From: a virus
Reading direction: 5' to 3' (one strand)
DNA: 30,003 nucleotides
Virus record (IMG/VR): IMGVR_UViG_3300045283_000084
Span: 1-30,003 of that record
How positions within the stretch are numbered: the stretch's first letter is position 1; every line of letters begins with the position of its first letter. Position numbers and translations under genes: made by a program. This document shows positions 14,614 to 22,743 of the stretch, in pieces. A model generated the notes under the pieces. It was not told the DNA's origin, did no database searches, and was given only the letters and a program-made list of their open reading frames with translations.

Positions 14614-15912
14614 GTGGCTACAGGTTTTGCCTCCTCTGCTGCGAGCGTTAGCTCGATGTCGGACCTTTACGTCAAGGCCAACACCGATGTCAAGATCGCG
14701 GTCAAACTATTCACCGAAGAACAGAAGTGGTTCAGGTCCTACCCGAAAGAGGACATCGTTGTCAGTGGCAACGAGAACCGCATCCCCCTGATCCTGACCA
14801 AGCCCCGTCTCCCGGCGTGGATTCCCGATGGTGGGAACGAGGGTCTGATGACGACCCCCGCCCCAACCCACGGGACGTTCATGCCGACCCAGATGAACAA
14901 GCGGCACGGCTATACGGGTCTGGCACAGGCGCTTTCCAATCGGTCACGCGCTGCGATGATCGAAGACCAGACGACCTATCAGGCCAATATGTCCGGGTAT
15001 TCCATCGGACGCGCTATCGGCCTCTCGACCTACGGCACCTCTGTAGGTACGCTGGCGGTAGTCAAAACTACGGGGTCAGCGGGTACGGTCCAGAACGGTA
15101 TCGCGCTTTCCAACGCCTACGGGAGTTCGACTTTCGTGGCGGGTGGAGACGCAGGGGTACAGGATACCTACCTCTCCAGCCTTTTCCCGGTCGGTGGAAA
15201 GATCGCGCTCATCAGAGCCTCAGCCATTGTGGAGTTCGGGACGGTCAACGCTGCACCTTCAGCGGGATCAGGTGTGGGCTTTATCGACGCGACTTTCACA
15301 TCTAGCATCACCCCGACCGCTGGCGATTTGATCGTCTCAGCGGAAGCGGATGGTGATTCAACGATCACTGGGACGGACTTCAACAACTGGTCGTTGGGAT
15401 TCACCGATATGCTCTTGGCTTCCTCTGTTGAAGGCCAGACGACAGCGGCTTTCCCGGCATGGGCAGCGGGCTCAGCCCAGACGGCGAGTCAGCGTCTTTC
15501 ATTCGTCACCAAGCGCCGGATGATTCAGGACTGCTTCAACGCGTCTGGCTTCACCATCAACCGATTCATCCTCCCGCAAGGTGTGGAACGTGACGCAATC
15601 GCGGGCGAGTTGGGTGGAAGACGTTACAACTCCAGCGACGTGGACATCGAAGGGTCGCTAAAGGCTGGTTCTGGTGAGCAGTATTTCGTGAGCCAGCTCG
15701 CACTCCCGAATACCCTGATCGGGTTCTTCGACAAAGCGGTCTCGAAGATCGAACTGTCGGACAACCCCGATGAGGAGATGAGCAAATCCGTCTTCAAGCT
15801 GGACAAAGTACAGGGTAAGAGTCAGGTGGCCGCCGCTTACGATTATTTTCAACAGCGCGTTTGCTCGGCCAGATCAGCACTCGGATACGCGGCAAATCTT
15901 ACCTCGAATTGA
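14614..15912 (+). CDS. Major capsid protein (HK97-fold candidate)
   Basis: This 432-residue protein is the best candidate for the capsid building block. The evidence is its position after the scaffold, its length, and its pattern: an N-terminal arm (DLYVKANTDVKIAVKLFTEE), a glycine-rich loop (WIPDGGNEGLMTTP), many strands and Ala/Gly/Thr-rich core, and a C-terminal helix (VAAAYDYFQQRVCSARSALG). The GTG at 14614 is used. An ATG at 14656, directly after a small CGAGC/GCTCG hairpin, is an alternative that shortens it by 14 residues. Neither has a clear ribosome site, odd for a highly expressed gene. Hairpins lie on both sides of the cistron. Confidence 0.8.
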   Translation: MATGFASSAASVSSMSDLYVKANTDVKIAVKLFTEEQKWFRSYPKEDIVVSGNENRIPLILTKPRLPAWIPDGGNEGLMTTPAPTHGTFMPTQMNKRHGYTGLAQALSNRSRAAMIEDQTTYQANMSGYSIGRAIGLSTYGTSVGTLAVVKTTGSAGTVQNGIALSNAYGSSTFVAGGDAGVQDTYLSSLFPVGGKIALIRASAIVEFGTVNAAPSAGSGVGFIDATFTSSITPTAGDLIVSAEADGDSTITGTDFNNWSLGFTDMLLASSVEGQTTAAFPAWAAGSAQTASQRLSFVTKRRMIQDCFNASGFTINRFILPQGVERDAIAGELGGRRYNSSDVDIEGSLKAGSGEQYFVSQLALPNTLIGFFDKAVSKIELSDNPDEEMSKSVFKLDKVQGKSQVAAAYDYFQQRVCSARSALGYAANLTSN

Positions 15913-15927
15913 ACTAAAACCCGCCTC

Positions 15928-15954
15928 GGGGACATCCAATTCTTGGGTGTTCCC
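15928..15954 (+). terminator. Strong hairpin after the major capsid gene
   Basis: Bases 15928-15939 and 15943-15954 pair over 12 positions (two G-U wobbles in RNA) around a TTC loop. The following bases (TTGTGC) form no good T-run, so it may be a leaky terminator or an mRNA-stabilising hairpin that raises capsid message. Confidence 0.5.
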
Positions 15955-15992
15955 TTGTGCGGTGGTGACTTCTCTATAGGGAGTTTCGACCA

Positions 15993-17147
15993 ATGCCAGC
16001 AGTAAAACTCGACAAACTGACAACCCGTCCCGGCAGTGATTTGCGGCAGTTGCAGATCCAGCACAACGCCTTAGTCCGGGACGCTCAGACCGATGCGCTT
16101 GCCCAATCGACCGACGTGCTCTGGTCGTGGCAATCGGCAGCCGCTAACTCGATTCAGGCTATCGGGCGCGGCTCAACCGATACCAACGTAGCTACCGGGA
16201 AATTCATTGCAGCGTTTGCCGGGATTCCTGAAGCCAAGGCGGCTGTAGCAGCGGGTACAGCGATAGGTGCCCAGACGGTGCCAGCCGATCAGTGGGCGGT
16301 TTACGCGATTGATGACGTGACGGGCGGAACGATTTCGTTTGCCCCAGGTGCCGCGAATGCAACGACGGGCTATCCCACGGAAGCGGCTGCGATAGCGGCC
16401 ACGCCTGCCCGTATCACGGCCAAGGCCCGGCTCGGCATCCTTACGGTGAAGACCAAGGCCGCAACAGCGTGGATCGCGGCTACGGATGCCCTAGCTGGTG
16501 GTGCGACGGGAAACCCGGCATCTATCACCAACTACTACCCGAACGATGGCTTACAGGCCCCGACAGGGACTGCTATCGGCCCCAACGGTGCTGTGACTGC
16601 GGCTGTGCATCCCGCGTGGAGTGGTGGTAGAAACGGCGTCATCATCCCGACTGTCTTGGCGATCGGCTCGACCGATACGCGAGTTGGAACCACGGCCTTT
16701 GTCTATTCGGCCAATGGTGTGACGAACATCAACAAGGCGGCTGTAGCGGCTGGTACGGCTTTCGGTGCTTTGGGAACGATCCCGGCTGACCAGTGGGGGA
16801 TCATCGTCTTCCTGATTGATGCAGTCGGCACCGTCACCTATCTCTCAGGCCCCAGCAACTACACGAGCGGCTACAACAGCGAAGCGGCTGCGATCGGGGA
16901 CCTGAACAAGATTTTCCCGAGCAATACCGCGACGGTGCAGCTCTGCATGTTCGGCTACGTGACGATCAAGACCAAGGCTGCAACGGCTTTCGTAGTCGGT
17001 ACGGATTCACCCAAGGGAGGAGCTACCGGAAACGTCGCATCGGCAACCAATTACTATCCGACCCCCGGTGTCACGCTCTTGCAGGGTGAGAGCGCAGCAC
17101 TTCTGGCGACCCGCGAAGGAACTGTACTTACTGCGGCCCAATTCTAA
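15993..17147 (+). CDS. Structural protein with a duplicated domain
   Basis: The 384-residue protein contains two homologous modules, residues 61-183 and 226-355. Both begin with STDT, pass through AAVAAGTA.GA, PADQW, then (I/V)KTKAATA, GGATGN and end in TNYYP. A short helical N-terminus precedes them. It is Ala/Gly/Thr-rich and beta-patterned, and lies directly after the capsid gene, where head decoration or minor capsid proteins occur. Identity as decoration or fibre is inferred. A GGGAG lies ten bases before the ATG. Confidence 0.65.
   Translation: MPAVKLDKLTTRPGSDLRQLQIQHNALVRDAQTDALAQSTDVLWSWQSAAANSIQAIGRGSTDTNVATGKFIAAFAGIPEAKAAVAAGTAIGAQTVPADQWAVYAIDDVTGGTISFAPGAANATTGYPTEAAAIAATPARITAKARLGILTVKTKAATAWIAATDALAGGATGNPASITNYYPNDGLQAPTGTAIGPNGAVTAAVHPAWSGGRNGVIIPTVLAIGSTDTRVGTTAFVYSANGVTNINKAAVAAGTAFGALGTIPADQWGIIVFLIDAVGTVTYLSGPSNYTSGYNSEAAAIGDLNKIFPSNTATVQLCMFGYVTIKTKAATAFVVGTDSPKGGATGNVASATNYYPTPGVTLLQGESAALLATREGTVLTAAQF
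16173..17057 (+). repeat. Two-copy internal domain duplication
   Basis: The copies are 16173-16541 and 16668-17057. Similar DNA is still visible, for example AAGGCGGCTGTAGC near the start of both and AAGACCAAGGC in the KTKAATA part of both, so the duplication is not very old or is kept alike. Confidence 0.7.
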
Positions 17148-17162
17148 AGGAGGGATTAGCCA

Positions 17163-17378
17163 ATGACTGACAAAGAAGTAACAGAAGACAGGCGGTCCCC
17201 CGATCAGGACACGGCGATGGAGAAAGCGTTTGTCGCCGCGAAACTACCCGAAGAGGACAGACGCGCTCCAGTCGCGGTTGAGGAGCCCGTAGTGCCCGGC
17301 CCGAACGATGAGTTGAGCGTGGTCCGCGAGAGAGAGGATGGCGTCAAGCTAACGGCTGGCGGACACATCCTCGAATAG
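17163..17378 (+). CDS. Small charged hypothetical protein
   Basis: This 71-residue acidic and basic protein has no hydrophobic core and is probably disordered except at the end (SVVREREDGVKLTAGGHILE). A strong GGAGG lies nine bases before the ATG. The family is not recognised; an assembly-linker role is possible. It lies between the duplicated-domain protein and a larger unknown protein. Confidence 0.5.
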   Translation: MTDKEVTEDRRSPDQDTAMEKAFVAAKLPEEDRRAPVAVEEPVVPGPNDELSVVREREDGVKLTAGGHILE

Positions 17379-17381
17379 CTG

Positions 17382-18269
17382 ATGCCCTACAGTCTGAGCC
17401 TTAAAGATTTCGTATTGCCTGAGTTCGAGGCACCGCCTCCCGAGAGTTGGGAGAAGCGGCTGCGCGAGATTTCGCCCAAGCTGTCCAACGCTTCGCATCT
17501 CAGGTTCAGGAAGTTCGCGCCTCGTGACGATTGGAAGGAATCACCCTTCAATCTCCAGCCCCATCGCCCCATGTGGGCGCTCTACGCAGCACTACCGATT
17601 CGGCTAGTCGAACCACTCACAGCAGAAGGTTTCCGCCTCCATTGGTCAGAACAGCCGACAATGGATCACTCCGATCCGAGCCGCCCCATGAGCGGGGAGC
17701 AGGCAGCCGCTAAAGCCTTAGTGTCCGATTATCAGCATTTCGTGTGGCATTCTGAAGGGCTGTACGTGAAGCCCTTCTGGCTCCTACAGGGCGAGTGGGG
17801 TGGGACTCCCGCGAAATTCACAGACCGCGAGAAGCGGTATCTGGATGGGGCAGGACAGTCGAGTATCCCGGCCCCTCCAGGTGCCTTCACTCCCTGTGTC
17901 TTCGATGAGCGGGCAGTCAAAGCCATTCTAATCCGTGACCGGCTTTTGGAGGCTGGGAAGCGATTCGATGAATTGGACAAAATGGACTCCCCGGAATCGA
18001 AGAAAGCTGAAGACGATCAAGCCGAGCTCGTATACCGAGAGACAGTCTTGCAGACCTTGGCCGAACTAGCCCAGCCGGCAACGGAATATATGCGTTCGCA
18101 ACTTGGCAAACGCGAAGTGGAAAGCGCGGTCGTTTCAGGCTTTCTTCGCCCCGCTCCCGAAAACCTTCCTGACACACTTTCTGTTTGGAGGGATCACTTT
18201 AAGACGACGGGCCAAATTCTATCGGCTACGGCCCCGACACAAAGAAAGGTTCAGGTGGGAATCGCATGA
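17382..18269 (+). CDS. Hypothetical phage protein
   Basis: This 295-residue protein is not recognised. It has mixed alpha/beta sequence with aromatic motifs ([35 protein letters not shown]), a Pro-rich loop and long charged helices ([19 protein letters not shown]). It could be a virion or assembly protein by context. The ATG at 17382 is three bases after the previous stop, with no clear ribosome site. Its last 19 bases overlap the end of the leftward HNH gene. The stop lies in GCATGACG, an ATGA with no present downstream gene. Confidence 0.6.
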   Translation: MPYSLSLKDFVLPEFEAPPPESWEKRLREISPKLSNASHLRFRKFAPRDDWKESPFNLQPHRPMWALYAALPIRLVEPLTAEGFRLHWSEQPTMDHSDPSRPMSGEQAAAKALVSDYQHFVWHSEGLYVKPFWLLQGEWGGTPAKFTDREKRYLDGAGQSSIPAPPGAFTPCVFDERAVKAILIRDRLLEAGKRFDELDKMDSPESKKAEDDQAELVYRETVLQTLAELAQPATEYMRSQLGKREVESAVVSGFLRPAPENLPDTLSVWRDHFKTTGQILSATAPTQRKVQVGIA

Positions 18270-18703
18270 CGCGCCTTGTTCTTGTAGAACCAGTTCAGGG
18301 AGTTTCTTCGAACACACTTACGACACTGGCGTCCGCGCGAGAATCGGTAGGTGTTTTCGGGCGTATACTCGTGCCCATTCTTACAATGCGTCTGTCGCCC
18401 AAACCATGTGCGGCCCTTCCGTTTACAGTCCGCAGCGTTGTCCGCAATGGTTCCCAAGAACAGATGATCGGGATTAACGCACGAGCGAACATCACAGGTG
18501 TGGCAAACGAGCATCGTTCCAATACGCTCTTTGCTGGCGGGAATGGGGCCATGCACCAATTCCCACGCGACGCGATGCGCCTTGCGCTCGCCGCCATTGA
18601 ACCATACTGCTCCGTATCCGTCCGAGCCGATCCGCCCAAGCCACAAGTAGCAGCCCGAGTTGGGTTCGGGGATCGAATTGTCCAAAAAGGTTCGTTTGTC
18701 CAC
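18251..18703 (-). CDS. HNH homing-endonuclease-like protein 2
   Basis: This is a 150-residue paralogue of the HNH protein at 4996-5439, but on the opposite strand to its neighbours. The shared landmarks are (I/V)PEPN(S/T)[22 protein letters not shown](A/S)CVNP(E/D)HLFLG and a C-terminal Cys/His cluster ending with RQCR. All HNH and zinc ligands appear intact. The GTG at 18703 has no good ribosome site. A GAGAGGG-preceded ATG at 18719 lies in another frame, so a small frameshift near the start is possible. Being antisense to the late operon, it needs its own promoter, which I cannot identify with confidence. Confidence 0.87.
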   Translation of the reverse strand: MDKRTFLDNSIPEPNSGCYLWLGRIGSDGYGAVWFNGGERKAHRVAWELVHGPIPASKERIGTMLVCHTCDVRSCVNPDHLFLGTIADNAADCKRKGRTWFGRQTHCKNGHEYTPENTYRFSRGRQCRKCVRRNSLNWFYKNKARHAIPT

Positions 18704-18745
18704 GCGCCCAATTTAGCATTTTTCCCTCTCACACACTAGGCCCAT

Positions 18746-19600
18746 ATGACCGCACCAGCGTATCCAACCGCTCCCTCGAAGCCCCAAGAACGTGGGGCTG
18801 CTACCACAGTATCACAGCGGGATCGTCGCTTTACATCGACCTTCTTCGACAACTACCGACACCAGCGATTTCCACAGGGCCGGCCATTCACGGGCCAAAG
18901 GGAGTTTCAGTCGGGCTCCTCAACCGAGAGCATCGCCGCGGGGTTCCTCCAATCAGATCTCCAGTGCGGAGAGTATTTCTGCGAGAACCCGGAACAGGGG
19001 CAGACGCTCGAAGAGAGGGCTTTGACGCTTGCCTCTGTCTGGAGTGCTCCTTGGCTCCCTCTCGCCAAATACTTCCGGTACGACTACAGACATCAGCGGA
19101 TCACGTATGCCTTGGACGCGATGATCGCGGACGAGCGGAACGGGCTCAACCGATACTGGGAAGCCGCAGCGAAATCGGCGGGCGAGAACGACATCATCGA
19201 CCCCCAGCGGCCCGACGCGGTTCCGTTCAGGATCAGAACGCTTCTCGGGAGCCCACGTACTTACATGGGGAAGATCAGGCTGGCCCAAGCCGCACAGGCA
19301 GGCGATCCGTGGTTGATGGGAGCGGTCGAGACACCGAACGAGGAGTTGGCGAAGATCCTGGGACTTGGGAAAGTCTCCTACGTCGGTGATACGAGGTATG
19401 GGGATGCTGAATACGTCATGGTGCCGGGCATCAAAACACCCGAGCCGTTGCTGACACCGGAAGCTGTACTCTCGGTCCCGATGGACAAGGTTCAGCAGAT
19501 GATTCAGGACGCCTTAGCGGCGCACGATGCAAAACGGAAGCAAGAAGCACAGGAGCGGATGGCACACGCACGGGCCTCGAAGAAAACAGGAGTGGTGTAA
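18746..19600 (+). CDS. Hypothetical phage protein
   Basis: This 284-residue protein is not recognised. It has an N-terminal region rich in Arg, Gln and Phe, a central helical part (LASVWSAPWLPLAKYFRYD; RITYALDAMIADERNGLNRY) and a highly charged C-terminal helix. Head-completion, adaptor or internal virion roles are possible by position. ATG at 18746 has no strong ribosome site; before the HNH gene arrived it may have overlapped the stop at 18269 as ATGA. Confidence 0.6.
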   Translation: MTAPAYPTAPSKPQERGAATTVSQRDRRFTSTFFDNYRHQRFPQGRPFTGQREFQSGSSTESIAAGFLQSDLQCGEYFCENPEQGQTLEERALTLASVWSAPWLPLAKYFRYDYRHQRITYALDAMIADERNGLNRYWEAAAKSAGENDIIDPQRPDAVPFRIRTLLGSPRTYMGKIRLAQAAQAGDPWLMGAVETPNEELAKILGLGKVSYVGDTRYGDAEYVMVPGIKTPEPLLTPEAVLSVPMDKVQQMIQDALAAHDAKRKQEAQERMAHARASKKTGVV

Positions 19601-19999
19601 ATGGCCGAGCAAAAAGTACCAAACTACGAAAAGCTGATAATTCCGTTCGCTGGGTTTGCAGCTACCACATTCGTCTACGGCCCCGCTGACACGGGGAGGT
19701 CGGGTGGATGGTGTTTCCATATCTTCGCGAACGGTGCGACGTTCTCACTAACGGCTGTGGCGCGGATCAAGGGACCAAAAGCCGAAGCGGATAATCTGGC
19801 GATGGTCACTGTCAATTACCGAAGCATTTTCCTGAATAACGCGGTGAGTACCGAAGCCTTTTTGCCAACGGCTATCACAAATACCTCGCTTATCGTGGTT
19901 CCGTCACTAGGCCAGTCGGTCGGGTTACTCGTAGCTTCGCTCTCTGTAGCGAACTTGATCGTCTACGCATATCCAGTGTCCGAATGCCCCGCGTTCTAG
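19601..19999 (+). CDS. Small beta-rich virion protein candidate
   Basis: This 132-residue protein is beta-rich (LIIPFAGFAATTFVYG; LIVVPSLGQSVGLLVASLSV), resembling small phage structural proteins, but no family is named. It abuts the previous gene in frame (TAA|ATG), with AGGAG upstream. The hydrophobic stretch near residues 98-125 is strand-like rather than a clear membrane span. Confidence 0.5.
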   Translation: MAEQKVPNYEKLIIPFAGFAATTFVYGPADTGRSGGWCFHIFANGATFSLTAVARIKGPKAEADNLAMVTVNYRSIFLNNAVSTEAFLPTAITNTSLIVVPSLGQSVGLLVASLSVANLIVYAYPVSECPAF

Positions 20000-20020
20000 T
20001 CCTCTCAATCGGCCTGAGGG

Positions 20021-20743
20021 CTGAGCATCGCTACCTTTGACTCGCCCTCACTTCTAGGGACGTTCAACGATATCACGGGCCGACCGCAGCCCGCGGACGC
20101 GATAACCGACGTTCGAAAATACTCGTGGCTGACTCTCGCCAACAACGAACTGATAGCCAATATCGCGGCTATTTGTCCGTGGGTCTTGTATCCGACCGGA
20201 GCCTTTCCAACGATGAGTACGGTCGATAACAAGGTCTTCACGTTCGGAACGGACTCGAATGGGTACCCGATTACGCCGATTGGAAAGACGGGCATCTACA
20301 CCGATCTGACGAGCATCCCGGATTCCCCGTGGCGCGAAGGTTGGGATTACTTGAATGAGGGGAGCCAAATACGCATCCCGAACGATGGGACGTACACGGG
20401 AACTTTGTACTACCGTGGAATCGTCCAGCCCGCAGACCTTAACGCGACATCGAACCCAACGCTTTTACCCGAAGCGTCACGGGTACTCATCCCGCATATC
20501 GCGTCACTCAATTTCGCCCGGAGCTTTGCCCGGAACCCCGCTCTGGTGGCAATGGAATTGGACTACTTGGGCACTCCGTGGGGCATGAAACCCGGCGCGT
20601 TCGCTCAATGGGCCTTGGCTTGGCGCACGGCTTTTAGATCGGGAGGAGCACTCGGCAATGGCATCGCTATGGCGTATAGCGGGGGAGATGGTCCACCGCA
20701 TCCGAGCCAGTTCTCGGGTGCCTTTAGTGATTATTTCGCGTAA
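20021..20743 (+). CDS. Putative head-tail connector, non-ATG start
   Basis: The protein-coding frame is open from a TGA at 20015-20017. Beyond the TTG at 20186 it clearly continues upstream (DVRKYSWLTLANNELIANIA), so a longer gene is real. No ATG, GTG or TTG exists there. CTG at 20021 gives a natural-looking start (MSIATFDSPSLLG) and 240 residues. ATC at 20027 is an alternative because GAGGG ends six bases before it. The sequence resembles adaptor or tail-tube proteins of short-tailed phages in length, helix content and position beside the nozzle candidate, but that is inference. The stop overlaps the tailspike start (TAATG). Confidence 0.6.
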   Translation: MSIATFDSPSLLGTFNDITGRPQPADAITDVRKYSWLTLANNELIANIAAICPWVLYPTGAFPTMSTVDNKVFTFGTDSNGYPITPIGKTGIYTDLTSIPDSPWREGWDYLNEGSQIRIPNDGTYTGTLYYRGIVQPADLNATSNPTLLPEASRVLIPHIASLNFARSFARNPALVAMELDYLGTPWGMKPGAFAQWALAWRTAFRSGGALGNGIAMAYSGGDGPPHPSQFSGAFSDYFA

Positions 20744-22743
20744 TGACTGACACTGTAAGAAGCCAAGCCGACCTCCTCACCCTCTTTGGTGATATTCCTG
20801 TAATTCAGGGACGCATCACGCCTCAGATGATGCGGGACTTTATTGTCTCAGTGGGCGTGACGACCGGGGCATCTATAAACGCGAAGGCCGCACCGTACAA
20901 TGCCAAAGGCGACGGAGTAACGAATGACACGGCTGCGCTACAGGCAGCTATCACCGCAGGAATCGCAGCAAAGCAACTGGTCTACCTCCCGGCTGGTGAC
21001 TACTTGGTTTCGGGCTCCGGCACGGAATGCCTCCTCGCGAACGGTATATTCCCCGGCATTATTGGCGCGGGGATGAATAGGAGTCGCATCGTCGTGAGCG
21101 CTACTGTGGGCGCCTCGACCGATGTACTTCGGATCGTTGGCAGCGGCGCGACGGGACTTCGGATGGCGATGTTCTCAGTTGTGCCGGTTTCTGGTACGCC
21201 TGCCAGATACGGAATCAATATTGACGTTTCGGTGCTGACGCTCTCCTATGCGGTGCTTGACCAGATTCAGGTAGGGACGTTCGGCGATTACTCGATCATT
21301 TCCACCAACCCGACTCCGAACATTGACGGTTGGTTCACGACCTCGTTGACGGACTGCGTTATCGTCGGCGGCATCAATTTCAGGAAAGCAGGCGACTCGC
21401 TCCGGCTTATCAAGAGCACAATCACCGGCGTGCGGGGAATCGTAGTCGATTTGGTCGCTACAGCCTCGGGCGGTGCCCACCTCCTGCTGATTCAGGACTG
21501 CAACATCACCTGTGACGCCGGAACGAGAGTCATTGGCGGGTCGGTTTGCCGGATCATCCACAACAACATGGAACAGCCGAACGTCAACACTGGCCCGAAC
21601 CAGGCCCTGATTGATCTGGATGGAACAGTCGGTAAGCCGATCATCAATGCTGTCATAGCGTGGAATTTCCTCGGTGCGACGACCGGCAACTGCCTCTCGA
21701 CGGTCAGGGTGAACTACGCAACCGGCGCGTGCCTTTTCCAGAACGATACGATTGCTCCAGGTATTCTCCCGACCTATGCGGCGTACCGGATAACAGCGAA
21801 CGCTATCGCCACAATGATTTTTGGAGAAGTGCTTGAACCCTTCGGAACCGTAATTGACGGGCTGACGGAAGATCTGGGCACGGGGACACAGATCGACTGG
21901 ATTTCGCCTGTTGGTACGAATGCTCGCTACATAGGCCACAAGGCGAGCAAGTCGGTCGGTATTTTGACGCAGGCCGGGGCCTCGCAGAGTGCGGGCGCCG
22001 TTCTTTGGGGAGTAATCGCAGCGGCGACTACGTTTGCTAACACCACAATTCAAGGATTCCTCCGCGTTTTCGGGAATGGCAATGTCCGAGTGGGCGACGG
22101 CGCTGATAACGGGTTCCCGCTCCAGACCAAGGGCAACGCCTCCCTCGACGGGGACATTTTCCTCGAGGCTACCCGTGTCGTAAAGGGCCGTGACACGGCA
22201 GGCACGGCAATTCAATGGGGGGCCTTCAGTAACATCGACAACTTCTTGCGGATCGGGGCTAATTCCGCTCCAGCCACAGCCGGTGGGACGATCCTCCAAC
22301 ATCAAGGAGTTGAAGTAGCACGGGTCGGCCCCCTCGGTTTCGGCCTCAATCGAACCGCGAACTCAGCCACTTGGCAAACGGGAAGTGCCAGCGAATTGCT
22401 AGTACTGTCAACCTCAACGACCTTTACTGACACAGCCGCCCAACTGTTGCCAGCGAACTCGATCATCGAGGCGGTTGTCGCCAGAGTCCAGACCACAATC
22501 GTAACAGCAACCGATTGGAAGCTGGGCGATCCCACAACGGTAGGAAGATTCACCGCTGCTAACTCCAATCTCACGGCGGGCACATTGGAATCAGGGCCGG
22601 GACTCCATGTTGACCAAACGGGAGCGCCGGGGCCAAGGCAGGTAGCAGCGGCCAAGGTCAGAGTAACGACAACTGGCACACCGTCAGCGGGCGCTGTTCG
22701 TATCACGGTGTTCTACAGAACCTTTGTGGCACCCGCGAGTTGA
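20743..22743 (+). CDS. Tailspike with pectate-lyase-like beta-helix
   Basis: This 666-residue tail protein has an N-terminal virion-attachment segment (ITPQMMRDFIVSV, residues 25-37) that is common in phage tail fibres and spikes. Next comes AKAAPYNAKGDGVTNDTAAL (47-66), the signature start of pectate-lyase-3 type beta-helix tailspikes. A long beta-helix follows to about residue 400, and a C-terminal part with beta-rich, probably trimer-forming or carbohydrate-binding domains. It likely binds and may degrade host surface polysaccharide. I cannot assign catalytic residues. Its stop overlaps the next start. Confidence 0.82.
   Translation: MTDTVRSQADLLTLFGDIPVIQGRITPQMMRDFIVSVGVTTGASINAKAAPYNAKGDGVTNDTAALQAAITAGIAAKQLVYLPAGDYLVSGSGTECLLANGIFPGIIGAGMNRSRIVVSATVGASTDVLRIVGSGATGLRMAMFSVVPVSGTPARYGINIDVSVLTLSYAVLDQIQVGTFGDYSIISTNPTPNIDGWFTTSLTDCVIVGGINFRKAGDSLRLIKSTITGVRGIVVDLVATASGGAHLLLIQDCNITCDAGTRVIGGSVCRIIHNNMEQPNVNTGPNQALIDLDGTVGKPIINAVIAWNFLGATTGNCLSTVRVNYATGACLFQNDTIAPGILPTYAAYRITANAIATMIFGEVLEPFGTVIDGLTEDLGTGTQIDWISPVGTNARYIGHKASKSVGILTQAGASQSAGAVLWGVIAAATTFANTTIQGFLRVFGNGNVRVGDGADNGFPLQTKGNASLDGDIFLEATRVVKGRDTAGTAIQWGAFSNIDNFLRIGANSAPATAGGTILQHQGVEVARVGPLGFGLNRTANSATWQTGSASELLVLSTSTTFTDTAAQLLPANSIIEAVVARVQTTIVTATDWKLGDPTTVGRFTAANSNLTAGTLESGPGLHVDQTGAPGPRQVAAAKVRVTTTGTPSAGAVRITVFYRTFVAPAS

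Noticed and set aside
18266-18739. Plus-strand ORF opposite the second HNH gene, beginning at an ATGA
   Set aside because: The minus strand encodes an intact HNH protein with all motifs. The ATGA is better explained as the remnant of the former gene junction.
21175-22305. A 376-codon minus-strand ORF within the tailspike gene
   Set aside because: The tailspike frame has clear pectate-lyase-like motifs; the antisense frame has shadow-like Arg/Val/Gly composition and no start context.
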